From positions 1 through 36,181 of the forward strand of contig JACZJD010000415.1 of assembly GCA_014860725.1 (NCBI GenBank): a stretch of DNA of 36,181 nucleotides. The letters run 5' to 3'. This document shows, one piece after another, positions 7,402 to 16,927 of this stretch. Within the stretch, counting starts at the first letter, position 1; every line of letters begins with the position of its first letter. This DNA is from Aquamicrobium sp. (GTDB taxonomy: Bacteria > Pseudomonadota > Alphaproteobacteria > Rhizobiales > Rhizobiaceae). Position numbers and translations under genes: made by a program. Below the pieces are notes generated by a model, which saw only the letters and a program-made list of their open reading frames with translations, was not told the origin of the DNA and searched no databases.

Positions 7402-8574
7402 GGCCGCACCGTCCGCCACCTTACGCAGGATATCGGCCGCCTCGTCGATCTCGGCTTCGCCGACGACGAGCGGAGGCACGATGCGGATGACGTCGTCCAT
7501 CGCGGGAGCGACGAGCAGGCCGGCCGCTCTCAATTCCGCGGCCATCTGCCATGGGTCACGCCGGCATTGCAGGCCGCGGAGCAGGCCGATGCCGCGGACG
7601 GCGGCGAATGTCCCGGGATAGTCGCGGACCAGCTCTTCCAGCCGCCGGCCGAGCCGTTCGCCGCGCTCCGCGACCCGTTCGAGGAAGCCGTCCTCGAGCA
7701 ACGCGTCGAGCACGGCGTCGGCAACGGCCATGCCCAGCGGCGCGCCGGCCAGCGTGCCGCCATGCGAGCCCCTGTTCATGCAGTCAGCGACCTTCTGCGT
7801 GGTCAGGATGCCGGCCAGCGGGTAGCCGGCGCCCACCCCCTTGCCGAAGGCGAGAATGTCCGGCGCGATGCCGGCATGCTCGTGGGCGAAGAGCCTTCCG
7901 GTGCGGCCGAACCCGGTCTGCACCTCGTCGAGGATCAGGAGCAGCCCGTGCCGGTCGGCGAGCCGGCGCAGGCCCCGCATATAGTCGCCGTCCGCAACCA
8001 CGATGCCGCCGTCGCCCTGAACCGGCTCCAGTAATATCGCCGCCGTCTCCGGGCCGACCGCCGCCTCCGCGGCGGCCAGATCGCCGAATGCGACGCGGTC
8101 GAAACCGCCCATCAGCGGCTCGAAGCCGTCGGTCAGCTTGTCCGAGCCGCCGGCTGCGATGGTCGCCAGCGTGCGGCCGTGATAGCCGCGCTCCATGGTG
8201 ACGATGCGCCAGCGGGCCGGCTCGGTCCGGTGCGTGTTGAAATAGCGGCGCACCAGCTTGATGGCGAGGTCAACCGCCTCGCTGCCGCTGTTGTTGAAGA
8301 ACGCCACGTCGCCGAAGCTGTTGTCGACGAGCCGGCGCGCGACCTTCTTCGCGCCGGGGGTCGCGAGCAGGTTGGAGGCGTGCCACAGGGTCTGCGCCTG
8401 CCGGTGCAGCGCCTCGACGAGCCGCGGCGGGCAGTGGCCGAGCGCGAGGACGGCGATCCCGCCCATGAAGTCGAGATAGCATCTGCCCCGCGAATCCCAG
8501 ACGCGCAGCCCGCTGCCGCGGACCACTTCGACGTCCGAGCGTCTGTAGACGTCGAGAAGCGGCGAGGACGACAT
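7393..8574 (-). CDS. Class III PLP-dependent aminotransferase (acetylornithine/GABA type)
   Basis: 393 residues, start ATG at 8574. Upstream codons in the same frame read into the racemase gene and are not part of it. The N-terminal VWDSRGRCYLDFMGGIAVLALGH layout, the phosphate-binding NSGSEA (95-100), YHGRTLA (131-137), the pyridine-N contact DEVQTGFGRTG (216-226) and the Schiff-base Lys245 in AFGKGVGAGYPLAG are all present. Size and the FMGGIAVLALGH block resemble ArgD-like enzymes, but the neighbours (hydantoinase, racemase, amine-type transporter) suggest an amino acid or omega-amino acid from a catabolic pathway rather than arginine synthesis. It is last of a probable seven-gene minus-strand run, 11 bases after the racemase stop. 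Confidence 0.88.
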   Translation of the reverse strand: MSSSPLLDVYRRSDVEVVRGSGLRVWDSRGRCYLDFMGGIAVLALGHCPPRLVEALHRQAQTLWHASNLLATPGAKKVARRLVDNSFGDVAFFNNSGSEAVDLAIKLVRRYFNTHRTEPARWRIVTMERGYHGRTLATIAAGGSDKLTDGFEPLMGGFDRVAFGDLAAAEAAVGPETAAILLEPVQGDGGIVVADGDYMRGLRRLADRHGLLLILDEVQTGFGRTGRLFAHEHAGIAPDILAFGKGVGAGYPLAGILTTQKVADCMNRGSHGGTLAGAPLGMAVADAVLDALLEDGFLERVAERGERLGRRLEELVRDYPGTFAAVRGIGLLRGLQCRRDPWQMAAELRAAGLLVAPAMDDVIRIVPPLVVGEAEIDEAADILRKVADGAASA

Positions 8575-8585
8575 GGAATCCGTTC

Positions 8586-9317
8586 CTAGACGTATCGGTC
8601 GATCAGTGTCCCGCCCGGACGTTGCGCCTTGCGTCCGAGCGCCTTGAGGATCGCCCACAGCGTGACCTGATTGCTGGTCAGCACCGGCTTGCCCGTCAGG
8701 GCCTCCAGCTCGCCGACGAGCTCGAACGCGCGAAGGTCGGTGCAGCTCACGAAGACGGCTTCCGCGTCGGGATGATCGGCCTCGCGGACGAGGTCGAGGA
8801 TTTCCTCCCCCGGTGTGGCGCGGATCGCGGCGCCCGAGCGGCCCAGGGTCTTCCATGCAGGAATCTCGAAGCCGCTTTCGAGAAGGAAGCCGCATTCGGC
8901 CTGCGTGATGTCATGCGGATAGGGCGCGGCGACCGCGACCCGCCTCACATCCAGAGCCCTCAGCGCATCGACCATCGCCGCGGATGTGGTGACGACCGGG
9001 CAGCCGGCGGCGCCGGCGATCCTTTCCGTGATCGCGGCGAGCGCGGAGCCGCCGTCGAGGAAGGTGCCGGCGGTGCAGGCGTAGGCCACGAGATCGGGGC
9101 TGGTCGAGCCGACGAGCCGCGCGGCATCGTCGAGCTGCGCGTTCATCCCGCGCAGGTCTTCCGGCGTGGAGAGGCGCATGTAGACGCGGGTGGAGAAGAA
9201 GCCGATATCCGCCGGCGCCTGACGCACGAGATCGGGCTCCGTCGTGGTGTTCAGCGACGGAACGATCAGCCCGACGCGCGGGCCGTTCATGCGCGGATCG
9301 ACGGAAGAAGGCGTCAT
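8586..9317 (-). CDS. Asp/Glu racemase superfamily enzyme, maleate isomerase-like
   Basis: 243 residues, close to maleate cis-trans isomerases and arylmalonate decarboxylases. It starts at the ATG at 9317, overlapping the LysR stop (ATGA, 9314-9317). The N-terminal GLIVPSLNTTTEPD matches the PSSNTT-type substrate loop of that group. Both catalytic-type cysteines are in place: Cys81 (YACTAGTF) and Cys192 (VSCTDLRAF). Arylmalonate decarboxylase has lost the first, so an isomerase or racemase acting on a dicarboxylate or a hydantoin-like acid is more likely here. Between an aminotransferase gene and a hydantoinase locus, a hydantoin or amino acid racemase role is also possible. The exact substrate is not visible. 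Confidence 0.82.
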   Translation of the reverse strand: MTPSSVDPRMNGPRVGLIVPSLNTTTEPDLVRQAPADIGFFSTRVYMRLSTPEDLRGMNAQLDDAARLVGSTSPDLVAYACTAGTFLDGGSALAAITERIAGAAGCPVVTTSAAMVDALRALDVRRVAVAAPYPHDITQAECGFLLESGFEIPAWKTLGRSGAAIRATPGEEILDLVREADHPDAEAVFVSCTDLRAFELVGELEALTGKPVLTSNQVTLWAILKALGRKAQRPGGTLIDRYV

Positions 9318-10282
9318 GGCCTGCCCTTTCCGGCGGTTCCGGCGAGGAAGGGAAATGCGCGGCTTTCCAGGAACGGCGCGGTCGTCACGAAGTCGCCGCC
9401 CAGCTCCTCGACGGCCTCGATCACGCACATCGCCATCTTGCGGATGAGCGGATTGATCGTGCTGGCCGGCTCGACGAGGAAGCCGTAGGTCAGCTTCATG
9501 GGCGAGGAGAGCGGCCGCATCACCACGCCGTGCCCGACGAAGGAGCGCGCGACGATCGGGTCGCTGATCGAGACGCCGACGCCCCGCGCCACCATCGAGC
9601 AGGCGGTGACGCCGGAGCCGGTCTCCATCACCGGCCGGAAGGCCCCGCCCTGGCGCATCAGCGCGAGATCGATCTGGGAGCGCAGCAGCGTGTTCGGGCG
9701 CAGGGCGACGAACGGCTCGCCCGCGAGGTCGACGATGTCGACGACCTCCCTGTCGGCGAGCGGGTGGTCTTCCGGCAGCGAGGCGACCAGCTCGGCCTCG
9801 GCGAACGCCACGCGCTCCATGTCGCTCTGGGTGAAGGGCAGCGCGACCACGGCGAGATCGACGTTGCTGCGCGACATCCACAGGCCGAGTTCGCGCACGC
9901 ACAGGTCGATGGCGAAGCCCACCTCGGTCACGTGGTGCATCGCGTCCACCGCCTCGGGTATCAGCGAGTGCAGCAGGAACGGCTCGGCGGCGACGACGAG
10001 CGGCTTGCCCCGGCGCTCCTTGATATCCTGGGCAATGTCCTTCAGCCCTTCGAAATTGATGAGGAGCGGCTCGATATGGCCGTAGAAGCGCAACCCGTCC
10101 TCGGTGGGGATCAGCCGGCGGCCCTCGCGCGTGAAGAGCTGGAAGCCGAGGGAGGCCTCCAGTCCGGCGATCATGCGGCTGATCTGGGGCTGCGTGCGCA
10201 GGACGATGTTGGCCGCGCTGGTCACGGTGCCCGCCTGCATGATCGCGCGGAAGGCACGCAACCATTCAAGCCGTATGTCCAT
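9314..10282 (-). CDS. LysR family transcriptional regulator
   Basis: 322 residues. The N-terminal winged helix-turn-helix is typical (MDIRLEWLRAFRAIMQAGTV, then SAANIVLRTQPQISRMIAGLE and LGFQLFTREGRRLIPTEDG), followed by a periplasmic-binding-protein-like effector domain. The ATG at 10282 is chosen because GGAG lies 6 bases upstream; a start six codons earlier lacks one. It sits inside a minus-strand run, 27 bases after the PotC-type permease and overlapping the racemase gene, so it is probably co-transcribed with the genes it controls. Two matching T-N11-A boxes at 6828-6844 and 14276-14292 are its likely targets (inference). The effector is unknown, presumably the transported compound or a breakdown product. 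Confidence 0.9.
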   Translation of the reverse strand: MDIRLEWLRAFRAIMQAGTVTSAANIVLRTQPQISRMIAGLEASLGFQLFTREGRRLIPTEDGLRFYGHIEPLLINFEGLKDIAQDIKERRGKPLVVAAEPFLLHSLIPEAVDAMHHVTEVGFAIDLCVRELGLWMSRSNVDLAVVALPFTQSDMERVAFAEAELVASLPEDHPLADREVVDIVDLAGEPFVALRPNTLLRSQIDLALMRQGGAFRPVMETGSGVTACSMVARGVGVSISDPIVARSFVGHGVVMRPLSSPMKLTYGFLVEPASTINPLIRKMAMCVIEAVEELGGDFVTTAPFLESRAFPFLAGTAGKGRP

Positions 10283-10309
10283 CTGAGCTCCGTCGGGCAT
10301 GTCTGATTC

Positions 10310-11098
10310 TTAGAACCGAACCGTCTTGAGCCCGTAAAGCCGGTCTATCAGCACGACGATCGCCAGCGTCAGCACCACCGACACCGTCGAGGCCGCCGCG
10401 GCGGTCGGGTCGAAATCATAGCGCAGATAGTCGAACAGTTGAATTGGCAGCGTCGTCGATCCGACCGGCTTGAGCAGGAGCGAGATGTTGACGTTGTCGA
10501 AGGACAGGATGAACGCCAGCATCGCCCCGGTCACGATGCCCGACTTGATGAGCGGCAGCGTGACCAGCCGGAAGGTCCTGAATGCGTTCGCGCCGAGCGT
10601 GCGCGCCGCTTCCTCGACCGCGGGAGGCATGTTGTAGAGGGCCGAGGTCACGGTCAGGAACACCAGCGGCAGCGTCACCACGACGTGGCCGATCAGCAGC
10701 GGCACGACGGTGCGCTGGCCGGCGAAGAAGTGATTGAAGAAGAACAGCAGCGCGATCGCCGTCAGCACTTCCGGAAGCAGCATGGGCGACATGATGGCGA
10801 CGCGGAACTGCTCGCGGGCGCGCTGCAGGTGGCGCACGTAGAACAGCGCCGCCGGAGTCGCGATCGCCGTGGATATCAGCGCGGTCAGAACGCCGATCTG
10901 CAGGGAGAGCACGAAGGCGTCCATGAAAGCCTTCGATGCGAAGAACGCCCGATACCAGCGCAAGGACAGGCTTTCCGGCGGGAACGACAGATAGGCGGCC
11001 GAATTGAGCGACGTCAGGATCACGATCACGATCGGCACCAGCAGGAAGACGTAGACCGCCGCGATCGGGATCAGGAGGGTCAGGGAAGACCGTCTCAT
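10310..11098 (-). CDS. ABC transporter permease, PotC type
   Basis: 262 residues with about six transmembrane helices, the first at residues 8-28. The EAA loop that docks with the ATPase reads VEEAARTLGANAFRTFRLV followed by TLPLI, the standard EAA-x3-G form. It is the second inner-membrane permease of a polyamine/opine/phosphonate-type importer. The ATG at 11098 overlaps the stop of the preceding permease (ATGA, 11095-11098); the frame is open further upstream only as a shadow. Transported substrate cannot be told from the permease, but this family usually carries positively charged amines, opines or small amino acid derivatives. Confidence 0.9.
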   Translation of the reverse strand: MRRSSLTLLIPIAAVYVFLLVPIVIVILTSLNSAAYLSFPPESLSLRWYRAFFASKAFMDAFVLSLQIGVLTALISTAIATPAALFYVRHLQRAREQFRVAIMSPMLLPEVLTAIALLFFFNHFFAGQRTVVPLLIGHVVVTLPLVFLTVTSALYNMPPAVEEAARTLGANAFRTFRLVTLPLIKSGIVTGAMLAFILSFDNVNISLLLKPVGSTTLPIQLFDYLRYDFDPTAAAASTVSVVLTLAIVVLIDRLYGLKTVRF

Positions 11099-11948
11099 GC
11101 CAGCCCCCGCATGCTGCGTTTCATCAGCAGGATGAAGACGACGATCGCGATCGTCATCGAGGCGGCCAGAACCAGCGCCAGCGCGGCGCCGAACGGCCAC
11201 AGCAGGCTGCCCATGAGCTGCTGGACCATGACCGTCGTCATCGTCTGCACCTGCCCGCCGCCGAGGAGCACGGGGATCACATAGGCGCTCGCCGAAAGCA
11301 CGAAGACCAGCAGGACGCCGGACTGCACGCCCGGCATCGTCAGCGGCAGCAGGACGTGGCGAAACACCCGTCCCCTGGACGCCCCCATGGTGCGGGCGGC
11401 TTCCTCGTAGCGGGGATCGATGTTCTGGACCGAGTTCATGATCGGCAGGATCATGAAGGGCAGGAACACGTGGACCTGCGCCACCACCACGCCCACCTGG
11501 TTGTACATCAGCCTGTAGGGTCCGAGACCGACGAGCGAGAGCAGCTCGTTGACGAGGCCGGTGTTGGAAAGCAGCACGATCCAGCCGAAGCAGCGAATGA
11601 CCACGCCCGTCAGGAGAGGCGAGAGGACCAGCGCGTAGAGCAGGCCGCGCCATCTCGTCTGCGTCCGCCCGAGATGGAACGCGACCGGAAAGCCGAGGAC
11701 GAGGCAGAAAAGCGTCGTCAGGCCGGCAAGCCAGAACGTGTCGGCCAGCATGCCGAGATAGAGGGAGTCGGTCAGAATCCTGACATAGTTGGCGACCGTG
11801 AAGCCTTCGCCGTAGATCGCGCTCGTCGAGGACGGCCTGAAGCTCATCAGGATGATTTCGGCATAGGGCAGGATGATGAACAGCCCTACGGCGACGATGG
11901 CCGGAAGCCCGAGGAGCAGCGCCGGGGACCGGTATGAGGTGGCGCCGC

Positions 11949-11952
<4 letters not shown>
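11095..11952 (-). CDS. ABC transporter permease, PotB type
   Basis: 285 residues, about six transmembrane helices (the first around LLLGLPAIVAVGLFIILPYA). It has an EAA loop YEEAARTMGASRGRVFRHVL followed by LPLTMPG. First permease of the PotABCD-like importer, paired with the gene that follows. The ATG at 11952 overlaps the stop of the ATPase gene (ATGA, 11949-11952), so the three membrane-complex genes are translationally coupled in the order ATPase, PotB-like, PotC-like. Confidence 0.9.
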
Positions 11953-13001
<1,049 letters not shown>

Positions 13002-13008
13002 CTGTTTC

Positions 13009-14076
13009 TCAACGAACCATGCGATTCCAGCGCTCGGTCACCTGGTCGCGGACCTTCGTCGCCTCGATCCAGTCGAAGGTGACGATGCCCTCGAGGTCGT
13101 CGGCCGTCAGCATCAGCGTCTCCGCGAGTTCGTCCGGGAGCCTGGTGTCTATATTGACCGGGATGTAGGAGAACTCTTCCGCGAGCTTGATCTGCACGTC
13201 CTCGGACAGAAGATAGTTCAGGAACGCGCATGCCGCATCCTCGTTGGGCGCGGCCCGCAGCAGGCTGAAGGTCTGGTCGAACATGAACATGCCTTCCTCG
13301 GGAGCGAGGAACGCGACCGGCAGCCCCTTCTTCTGCATGTTGATCGTCTCGCCGAGATCGAGCGGGCAGGCGACGATCTCGCCGCGCGACAAGAGGATCG
13401 CCAGCGCGCCGGCCAGGTCGCCCGTGGGGAAGGGAACCAGCTTCTCCACCTGCGCGAAGCCGGCGTCGAAATCGAGCGGGCCGTCGCCGTAGATTTGCGA
13501 GATCATCATCAGGAACATGTAGCCGGCCGTGTTGCTGATCTGGAACAGGCCGAGCCTGTTCTTGAATTCCTCGTTGTCCCACAGGTCCTTCCACGACTTG
13601 GGCGGCGTCGTCACGAGGTCGGTGCGGTAGGCGATGCCGATGGGCGAGACCATGGCGGTGACGCCCATGCCGCCGTCCACGACCGCCTTCGGATGAACCT
13701 TGGCGAGGTTCGGCACCTTCTCCGCCGGCCACTGCTTGAAGAAGCCTTCCTGACGCAGCAGCGCGCCGACCAGCTCGTTCATCATGACGAAGGAATAGGC
13801 CGGATTGTCGGGCCCGCTGGCGCGGAGGTTGGCCGCCCAGTTGACGCCCAGCCCGATGTCCACGACGGACTGCGTGCCGGTCTCCTGCTCGAACGGCGGC
13901 AGCAGCACCTCGCGCCAGAAGCGCTCGTAGCGGCCGCCATAGCTGGTGATGACGAGCTGTCCGGCGGCGGCGGCGACGGTCGGGGCCAGCATGGCGGGCA
14001 GGGAGCCGGCCGCGGCGATTGCGCCGAGGGCGCCGCCGGCACGCAGGATTTGACGACGATTCATGACGTTGAACAT
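13009..14076 (-). CDS. Extracellular solute-binding protein, PotD/spermidine-putrescine type, Tat-exported
   Basis: 355 residues from the ATG at 14076, with GGGGAA eight bases upstream. A second ATG at 14064 (MNRRQILRAGG) would also leave the export signal whole. The N-terminus carries a twin-arginine motif (NRRQIL) followed by an Ala/Gly-rich hydrophobic stretch ending near PTVAAAAG, so Tat export to the periplasm is likely. The mature part begins GQLVITSYGGRYERFWREVL, as in PotD-like family 1 binding proteins, and keeps the conserved IGIAYRTDLV block. It leads the minus-strand run SBP-ATPase-permease-permease-LysR-racemase-aminotransferase. The ligand is unknown; by context an amine- or amide-containing compound. 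Confidence 0.9.
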   Translation of the reverse strand: MFNVMNRRQILRAGGALGAIAAAGSLPAMLAPTVAAAAGQLVITSYGGRYERFWREVLLPPFEQETGTQSVVDIGLGVNWAANLRASGPDNPAYSFVMMNELVGALLRQEGFFKQWPAEKVPNLAKVHPKAVVDGGMGVTAMVSPIGIAYRTDLVTTPPKSWKDLWDNEEFKNRLGLFQISNTAGYMFLMMISQIYGDGPLDFDAGFAQVEKLVPFPTGDLAGALAILLSRGEIVACPLDLGETINMQKKGLPVAFLAPEEGMFMFDQTFSLLRAAPNEDAACAFLNYLLSEDVQIKLAEEFSYIPVNIDTRLPDELAETLMLTADDLEGIVTFDWIEATKVRDQVTERWNRMVR

Positions 14077-14255
14077 ATCAGGAATTCCCCATTTTTTGGT
14101 TGTGGGGCGCGGATCGCTTCCGTGCCTGGATGGTAGTCCCGGCGCCTGACCGGCGCTTCTCTTCAGGACCGCTTCATCTTCCGCCGAGAGGGTCACGGAA
14201 GGCACGCGGCTACCTCTTGTGCATGAACGCTAGCAACTCTCGCTGCCCCGCAACA

Positions 14256-14292
14256 ATGCGAAATCGCCGGATACTTATGCTGCTCGCGCATA
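14256..14292 (+). promoter_or_regulatory. Composite LysR-type operator, copy B
   Basis: ATGCGAAAT (14256-14264), 11 bases, then the perfect inverted repeat TATGC-N7-GCATA (14276-14292). Both elements, their orientation and their spacing match copy A at 6808-6844, while the 11-base and 7-base spacers differ. Conserved arms with free spacers is what a protein-binding site shows. It is 179 bp from the binding-protein start and 178 bp from the class V gene start, so it could serve both. Confidence 0.65.
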
Positions 14293-14373
14293 GGACAATA
14301 GCGCCCGTTGGCGCATTTTCCGGACCGCACCCTGAACGGGACTCGCCCGATTCATCGCCGGATCGCAATCGCT

Positions 14374-14390
14374 CATGCCTATGGCGCATG
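14374..14390. promoter_or_regulatory. Additional palindrome CATGC-N7-GCATG
   Basis: Same 5-7-5 architecture as the two TATGC-N7-GCATA sites with one base changed in each outer position (still self-complementary). It lies 81 bp before the class V PLP gene and lacks the ATGCGAAAT companion at the fixed distance. A weaker secondary site for the same LysR protein is plausible. Confidence 0.4.
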
Positions 14391-14470
14391 GATCGTGGCG
14401 CATAACGAATTTGAGGCTTGACCGAGCGCTGCCGTAGCATCCCGCCACCTTGTCGCAACGGAGAAGAACG

Positions 14471-15655
14471 GTGTCGGTTACCGCAGCCTTGGGGGCGCAC
14501 CTCCCATATCAGAAACAGCTTTCGGACGTGACGCTCGACACCGCACGCTCCCTCTTTCCGATCACGGCCCGTCGCGCCTATCTGAACAACGCCTCGATCT
14601 CTCCCGTGAGCCAGCCGGTTTTCGACGCCGTCGAGAGCTTTCTCATCGACGTGCGGGACAACGGCCGCAACAACTATCCCGAATGGTGCCGCCACGCCGA
14701 CACGACGATCAAGGCGCATGTCGGCCGGCTGATCGGCGCGGACGCTTCCGAGATCGCCTTCGTCAAGAACACGACCGAGGGCCTCGTCACCGTGGCGAAC
14801 GGCCTCGACTGGCGCGAGGGCGACAACGTCGTCCTGCCCGACATCGAATATCCGTCCAACGTCTATTGCTGGATGCAGCTCGCCCGCCGCGGCGTCGGCA
14901 TCAAATGGGTGAAGAACAGGGATGGCCGGGTAGACATCGCCGACATCGCCGCGGCGATCGATTCACGGACCCGGCTGGTCTCGGTCAGCTCCGTGCAATT
15001 CTCCAGCGGCTATCGCCAGGACCTCGCCGCCCTGTCGGAGCTTTGTCGCTCGCGCAAGGTGCTGCTCAACATCGACGCCATCCAGTGGGTGGGGAGCCTC
15101 GCCCTCGACCTTTCCGGCATCCATGTCGATTTCCTGTCGTTCGGCGGCCACAAATGGCTGCTTGCGCCGATCGGCACCGGCATCTTCTATTGCAACAGGA
15201 AGTCTCTCGACCTGCTCGTGCCGCCGAGCGTCGGCTATCATACGGTCGATCGCGGCGAGGCGCATATGGACTACGTCCTCGAGTTCCGCCCGGGCGCGGG
15301 CCGCTTCGAGGAGGCGCTGGTCAACTTCCCCGGCATCTGGGGGCTCGATGCGGCCGTGCGCATGCATCTCGCCGTCGGGCCGCTGGCCGCCGAGAGGTAC
15401 ATTCTCGGCCTCACCGACTACGCGGCCGAGCGTCTCAAGTCCGCGGGATACGCGATCGTCAGCCCGCGGGATGGTTGCGAACGCTCCGGTCTTCTCCTGT
15501 TCACGAAGGAAGGGCTCGACATTCAGGCCACGGAAGCGCGGCTCCGAGACGGGGGCGTCGATGTCGCCATACGCGCGGGCGTGCTGCGCATCTCGCCCAG
15601 CTACTACAACAACCGCGACGACATCGACCGGCTGGTCGCGGCCCTGCCATCCTGA
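14471..15655 (+). CDS. Class V PLP-dependent enzyme (aminotransferase/cysteine desulfurase fold)
   Basis: 394 residues from a GTG at 14471 preceded by GGAGAAGAAC; a TTG seven codons earlier would place the ribosome site inside the gene. The fold marks are RRAYLNNASISPVS (34-47), VKNTTEGLVTVANGLDW (98-114), the cofactor Asp202 in NIDAIQWVG, and the Schiff-base Lys228 in SFGGHKWLLAPIGTG. Class V members include kynureninases, isopenicillin-N epimerases, cysteine desulfurases and several amino acid lyases. No cysteine-desulfurase active-site loop is apparent, so an aminotransferase, lyase or epimerase role is likelier. It is divergent from the transporter operon across a region with the shared LysR-type operator. 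Confidence 0.85.
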   Translation: MSVTAALGAHLPYQKQLSDVTLDTARSLFPITARRAYLNNASISPVSQPVFDAVESFLIDVRDNGRNNYPEWCRHADTTIKAHVGRLIGADASEIAFVKNTTEGLVTVANGLDWREGDNVVLPDIEYPSNVYCWMQLARRGVGIKWVKNRDGRVDIADIAAAIDSRTRLVSVSSVQFSSGYRQDLAALSELCRSRKVLLNIDAIQWVGSLALDLSGIHVDFLSFGGHKWLLAPIGTGIFYCNRKSLDLLVPPSVGYHTVDRGEAHMDYVLEFRPGAGRFEEALVNFPGIWGLDAAVRMHLAVGPLAAERYILGLTDYAAERLKSAGYAIVSPRDGCERSGLLLFTKEGLDIQATEARLRDGGVDVAIRAGVLRISPSYYNNRDDIDRLVAALPS

Positions 15656-15715
15656 GGAAGACGCCCGAACGAAGGCGCGCAGCCCGAGCGCTTCCGCCGC
15701 CAGGGGGAGGGCCGT

Positions 15716-16684
15716 TCATTCGGGATGCAGAACCGCATGATTGCGTTTCAGGCTGCGCAGGTCTCGCGGCGTTATTCCGTACTTGTGGCGGAACATCGTC
15801 GAGAAATGCGCCGAACTGTTGAAGCCGTGGTCGAAGGCGATCGAGGTGATCGAGCGCCCGTCGCCGCTCGCCAGGCAGTCATAGGCAAGCTGCAGCCGGC
15901 GGTTCCACACCCATTCCGACGCCGACATCTCGCTCTGCTCGAACAGCACGTGGAGGTAGCGCAGCGACATGCCGTTGGCGGCCGCGATCCGCTCCAGCGA
16001 AAGGTTGGAGTCGGAAAGGTGGGCCTCGATCCATTGCTGCACCGACCTGAGGCGGGCCCGCTTCACCGAGCCTTCCGCCGCCGGCATGTCTCCCTCCGAC
16101 GTCAGCAGCGAGAAGGCGAGCAGGTCCATGAGCTGGTTGCCGAGACCGGCGCGCACGCCGTCCTCCAGCCGTGAGCCTTCGGTCGCCAGCGTGGCGCAGA
16201 ACTCGGTCGCGATGCGGCCGAGGCCCTGCGTGGTGTTGAGCGACGCGGAAACCGGGATGCGCTCGCGCGGAAAACGCTGGGCGAACTCGTCGCGGGGTAT
16301 CTCCAGGTAGAACGAGCGGACCTCGCCGTGGCCGTAGAGCTCGTACTCCTCGGTGGCCGAGAAGATGGCGCCGCGCGCCGCGTTGGACTTCTGCGTTTCG
16401 CCGCACTGGAGCACGCTGATGCTGCCCTTGTGCAGGAGCTGCAGGTAGTAGCATTCCTTGTCCAGCCGCGAGATGTGCTGCCTGCTGCGCCGGATGCGCT
16501 GTTCCGACAGCAGGATATCGGTCAGCACCACGCCGCCGAACTTGGCCTCGCGGATGAAGCCGCGATAGCGGGCCGGGTCGGTGGCCTTGACGTCGACATG
16601 CACGTAGACGTCGCAGATCGCGTCGCGCCACGCCGCATAGCGAGCGGACGGCGCGTAGTCGTCCGTCGAGAAAACGAGGTCCAT
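15716..16684 (-). CDS. AraC family transcriptional regulator
   Basis: 322 residues, start ATG at 16684 with GGAGGAG six bases upstream; the longer open frame upstream reads through the divergent promoter region and is spurious. The N-terminal two-thirds resembles the AraC-binding-like (PF14525-type) sensor domain (KECYYLQLLHKGSISVLQCG, then a Phe/Tyr-rich strand region). The C-terminal 110 residues carry two helix-turn-helix motifs: SNLSLERIAAANGMSLRYLH, and SITSIAFDHGFNSSAHFSTM followed by FRHKYGITPRDLR. Members with this sensor domain often regulate catabolism of aromatic or amine compounds. It is divergent from the ribose-type ABC operon at 16928, its probable target. Confidence 0.9.
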   Translation of the reverse strand: MDLVFSTDDYAPSARYAAWRDAICDVYVHVDVKATDPARYRGFIREAKFGGVVLTDILLSEQRIRRSRQHISRLDKECYYLQLLHKGSISVLQCGETQKSNAARGAIFSATEEYELYGHGEVRSFYLEIPRDEFAQRFPRERIPVSASLNTTQGLGRIATEFCATLATEGSRLEDGVRAGLGNQLMDLLAFSLLTSEGDMPAAEGSVKRARLRSVQQWIEAHLSDSNLSLERIAAANGMSLRYLHVLFEQSEMSASEWVWNRRLQLAYDCLASGDGRSITSIAFDHGFNSSAHFSTMFRHKYGITPRDLRSLKRNHAVLHPE

Positions 16685-16735
16685 GGGCTCCTCCACCCGC
16701 GGCCATGGTCCGGCTGGCCGGACCTTCCATCCCCC

Positions 16736-16759
16736 CTTCACACTCTCTTGCGTGTGAAG
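16736..16759. promoter_or_regulatory. Perfect dyad CTTCACAC-N8-GTGTGAAG between araC-type and ABC operon
   Basis: Eight-base arms CTTCACAC (16736-16743) and GTGTGAAG (16752-16759) around 8 bases, 52 bp upstream of the AraC-type start and 168 bp before the permease start. It may be an operator for autoregulation or a 5' leader hairpin of the regulator mRNA. AraC proteins more often use direct repeats, so another factor is possible. Confidence 0.45.
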
Positions 16760-16927
16760 AAGCGGAGCATAGTCCCGGCCCGAACGCTCGTCCAGCACGC
16801 CCCGCGCGAATGCGCTCTCAGGCAAAAGCCCTGCATGCTCGTGAAAGCGCAGCGTAGCCGGCGTCGATAGATTTCGCATGCGACCGGAGGAGGAGACCGC
16901 CCGTGTCGCATGGGAGGAACGCCAGTC

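Larger units (their letters stand above)
14077..14470. other. Divergent promoter region between the transporter operon and the class V PLP gene
   Basis: 394 bp without a gene. It holds the composite operator at 14256-14292, a second palindrome of the same architecture at 14374-14390, and several further GCGCAT-type half-sites (for example GGCGCAT at 14310-14316 and 14397-14403). Relative A/T richness around 14250-14300 fits a promoter core. I could not assign clear -35/-10 pairs. Confidence 0.55.

Noticed and set aside
15656..15715. Possible terminator between the convergent class V and AraC-type genes
   Set aside because: The 60 bp contain only short, weak complementary stretches and no T-run on either strand.
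16871..16879. Another ATGCGAAAT (minus strand) upstream of the ribose-type operon
   Set aside because: No TATGC-N7-GCATA at the fixed 11-base distance, so it does not qualify as a third composite operator.
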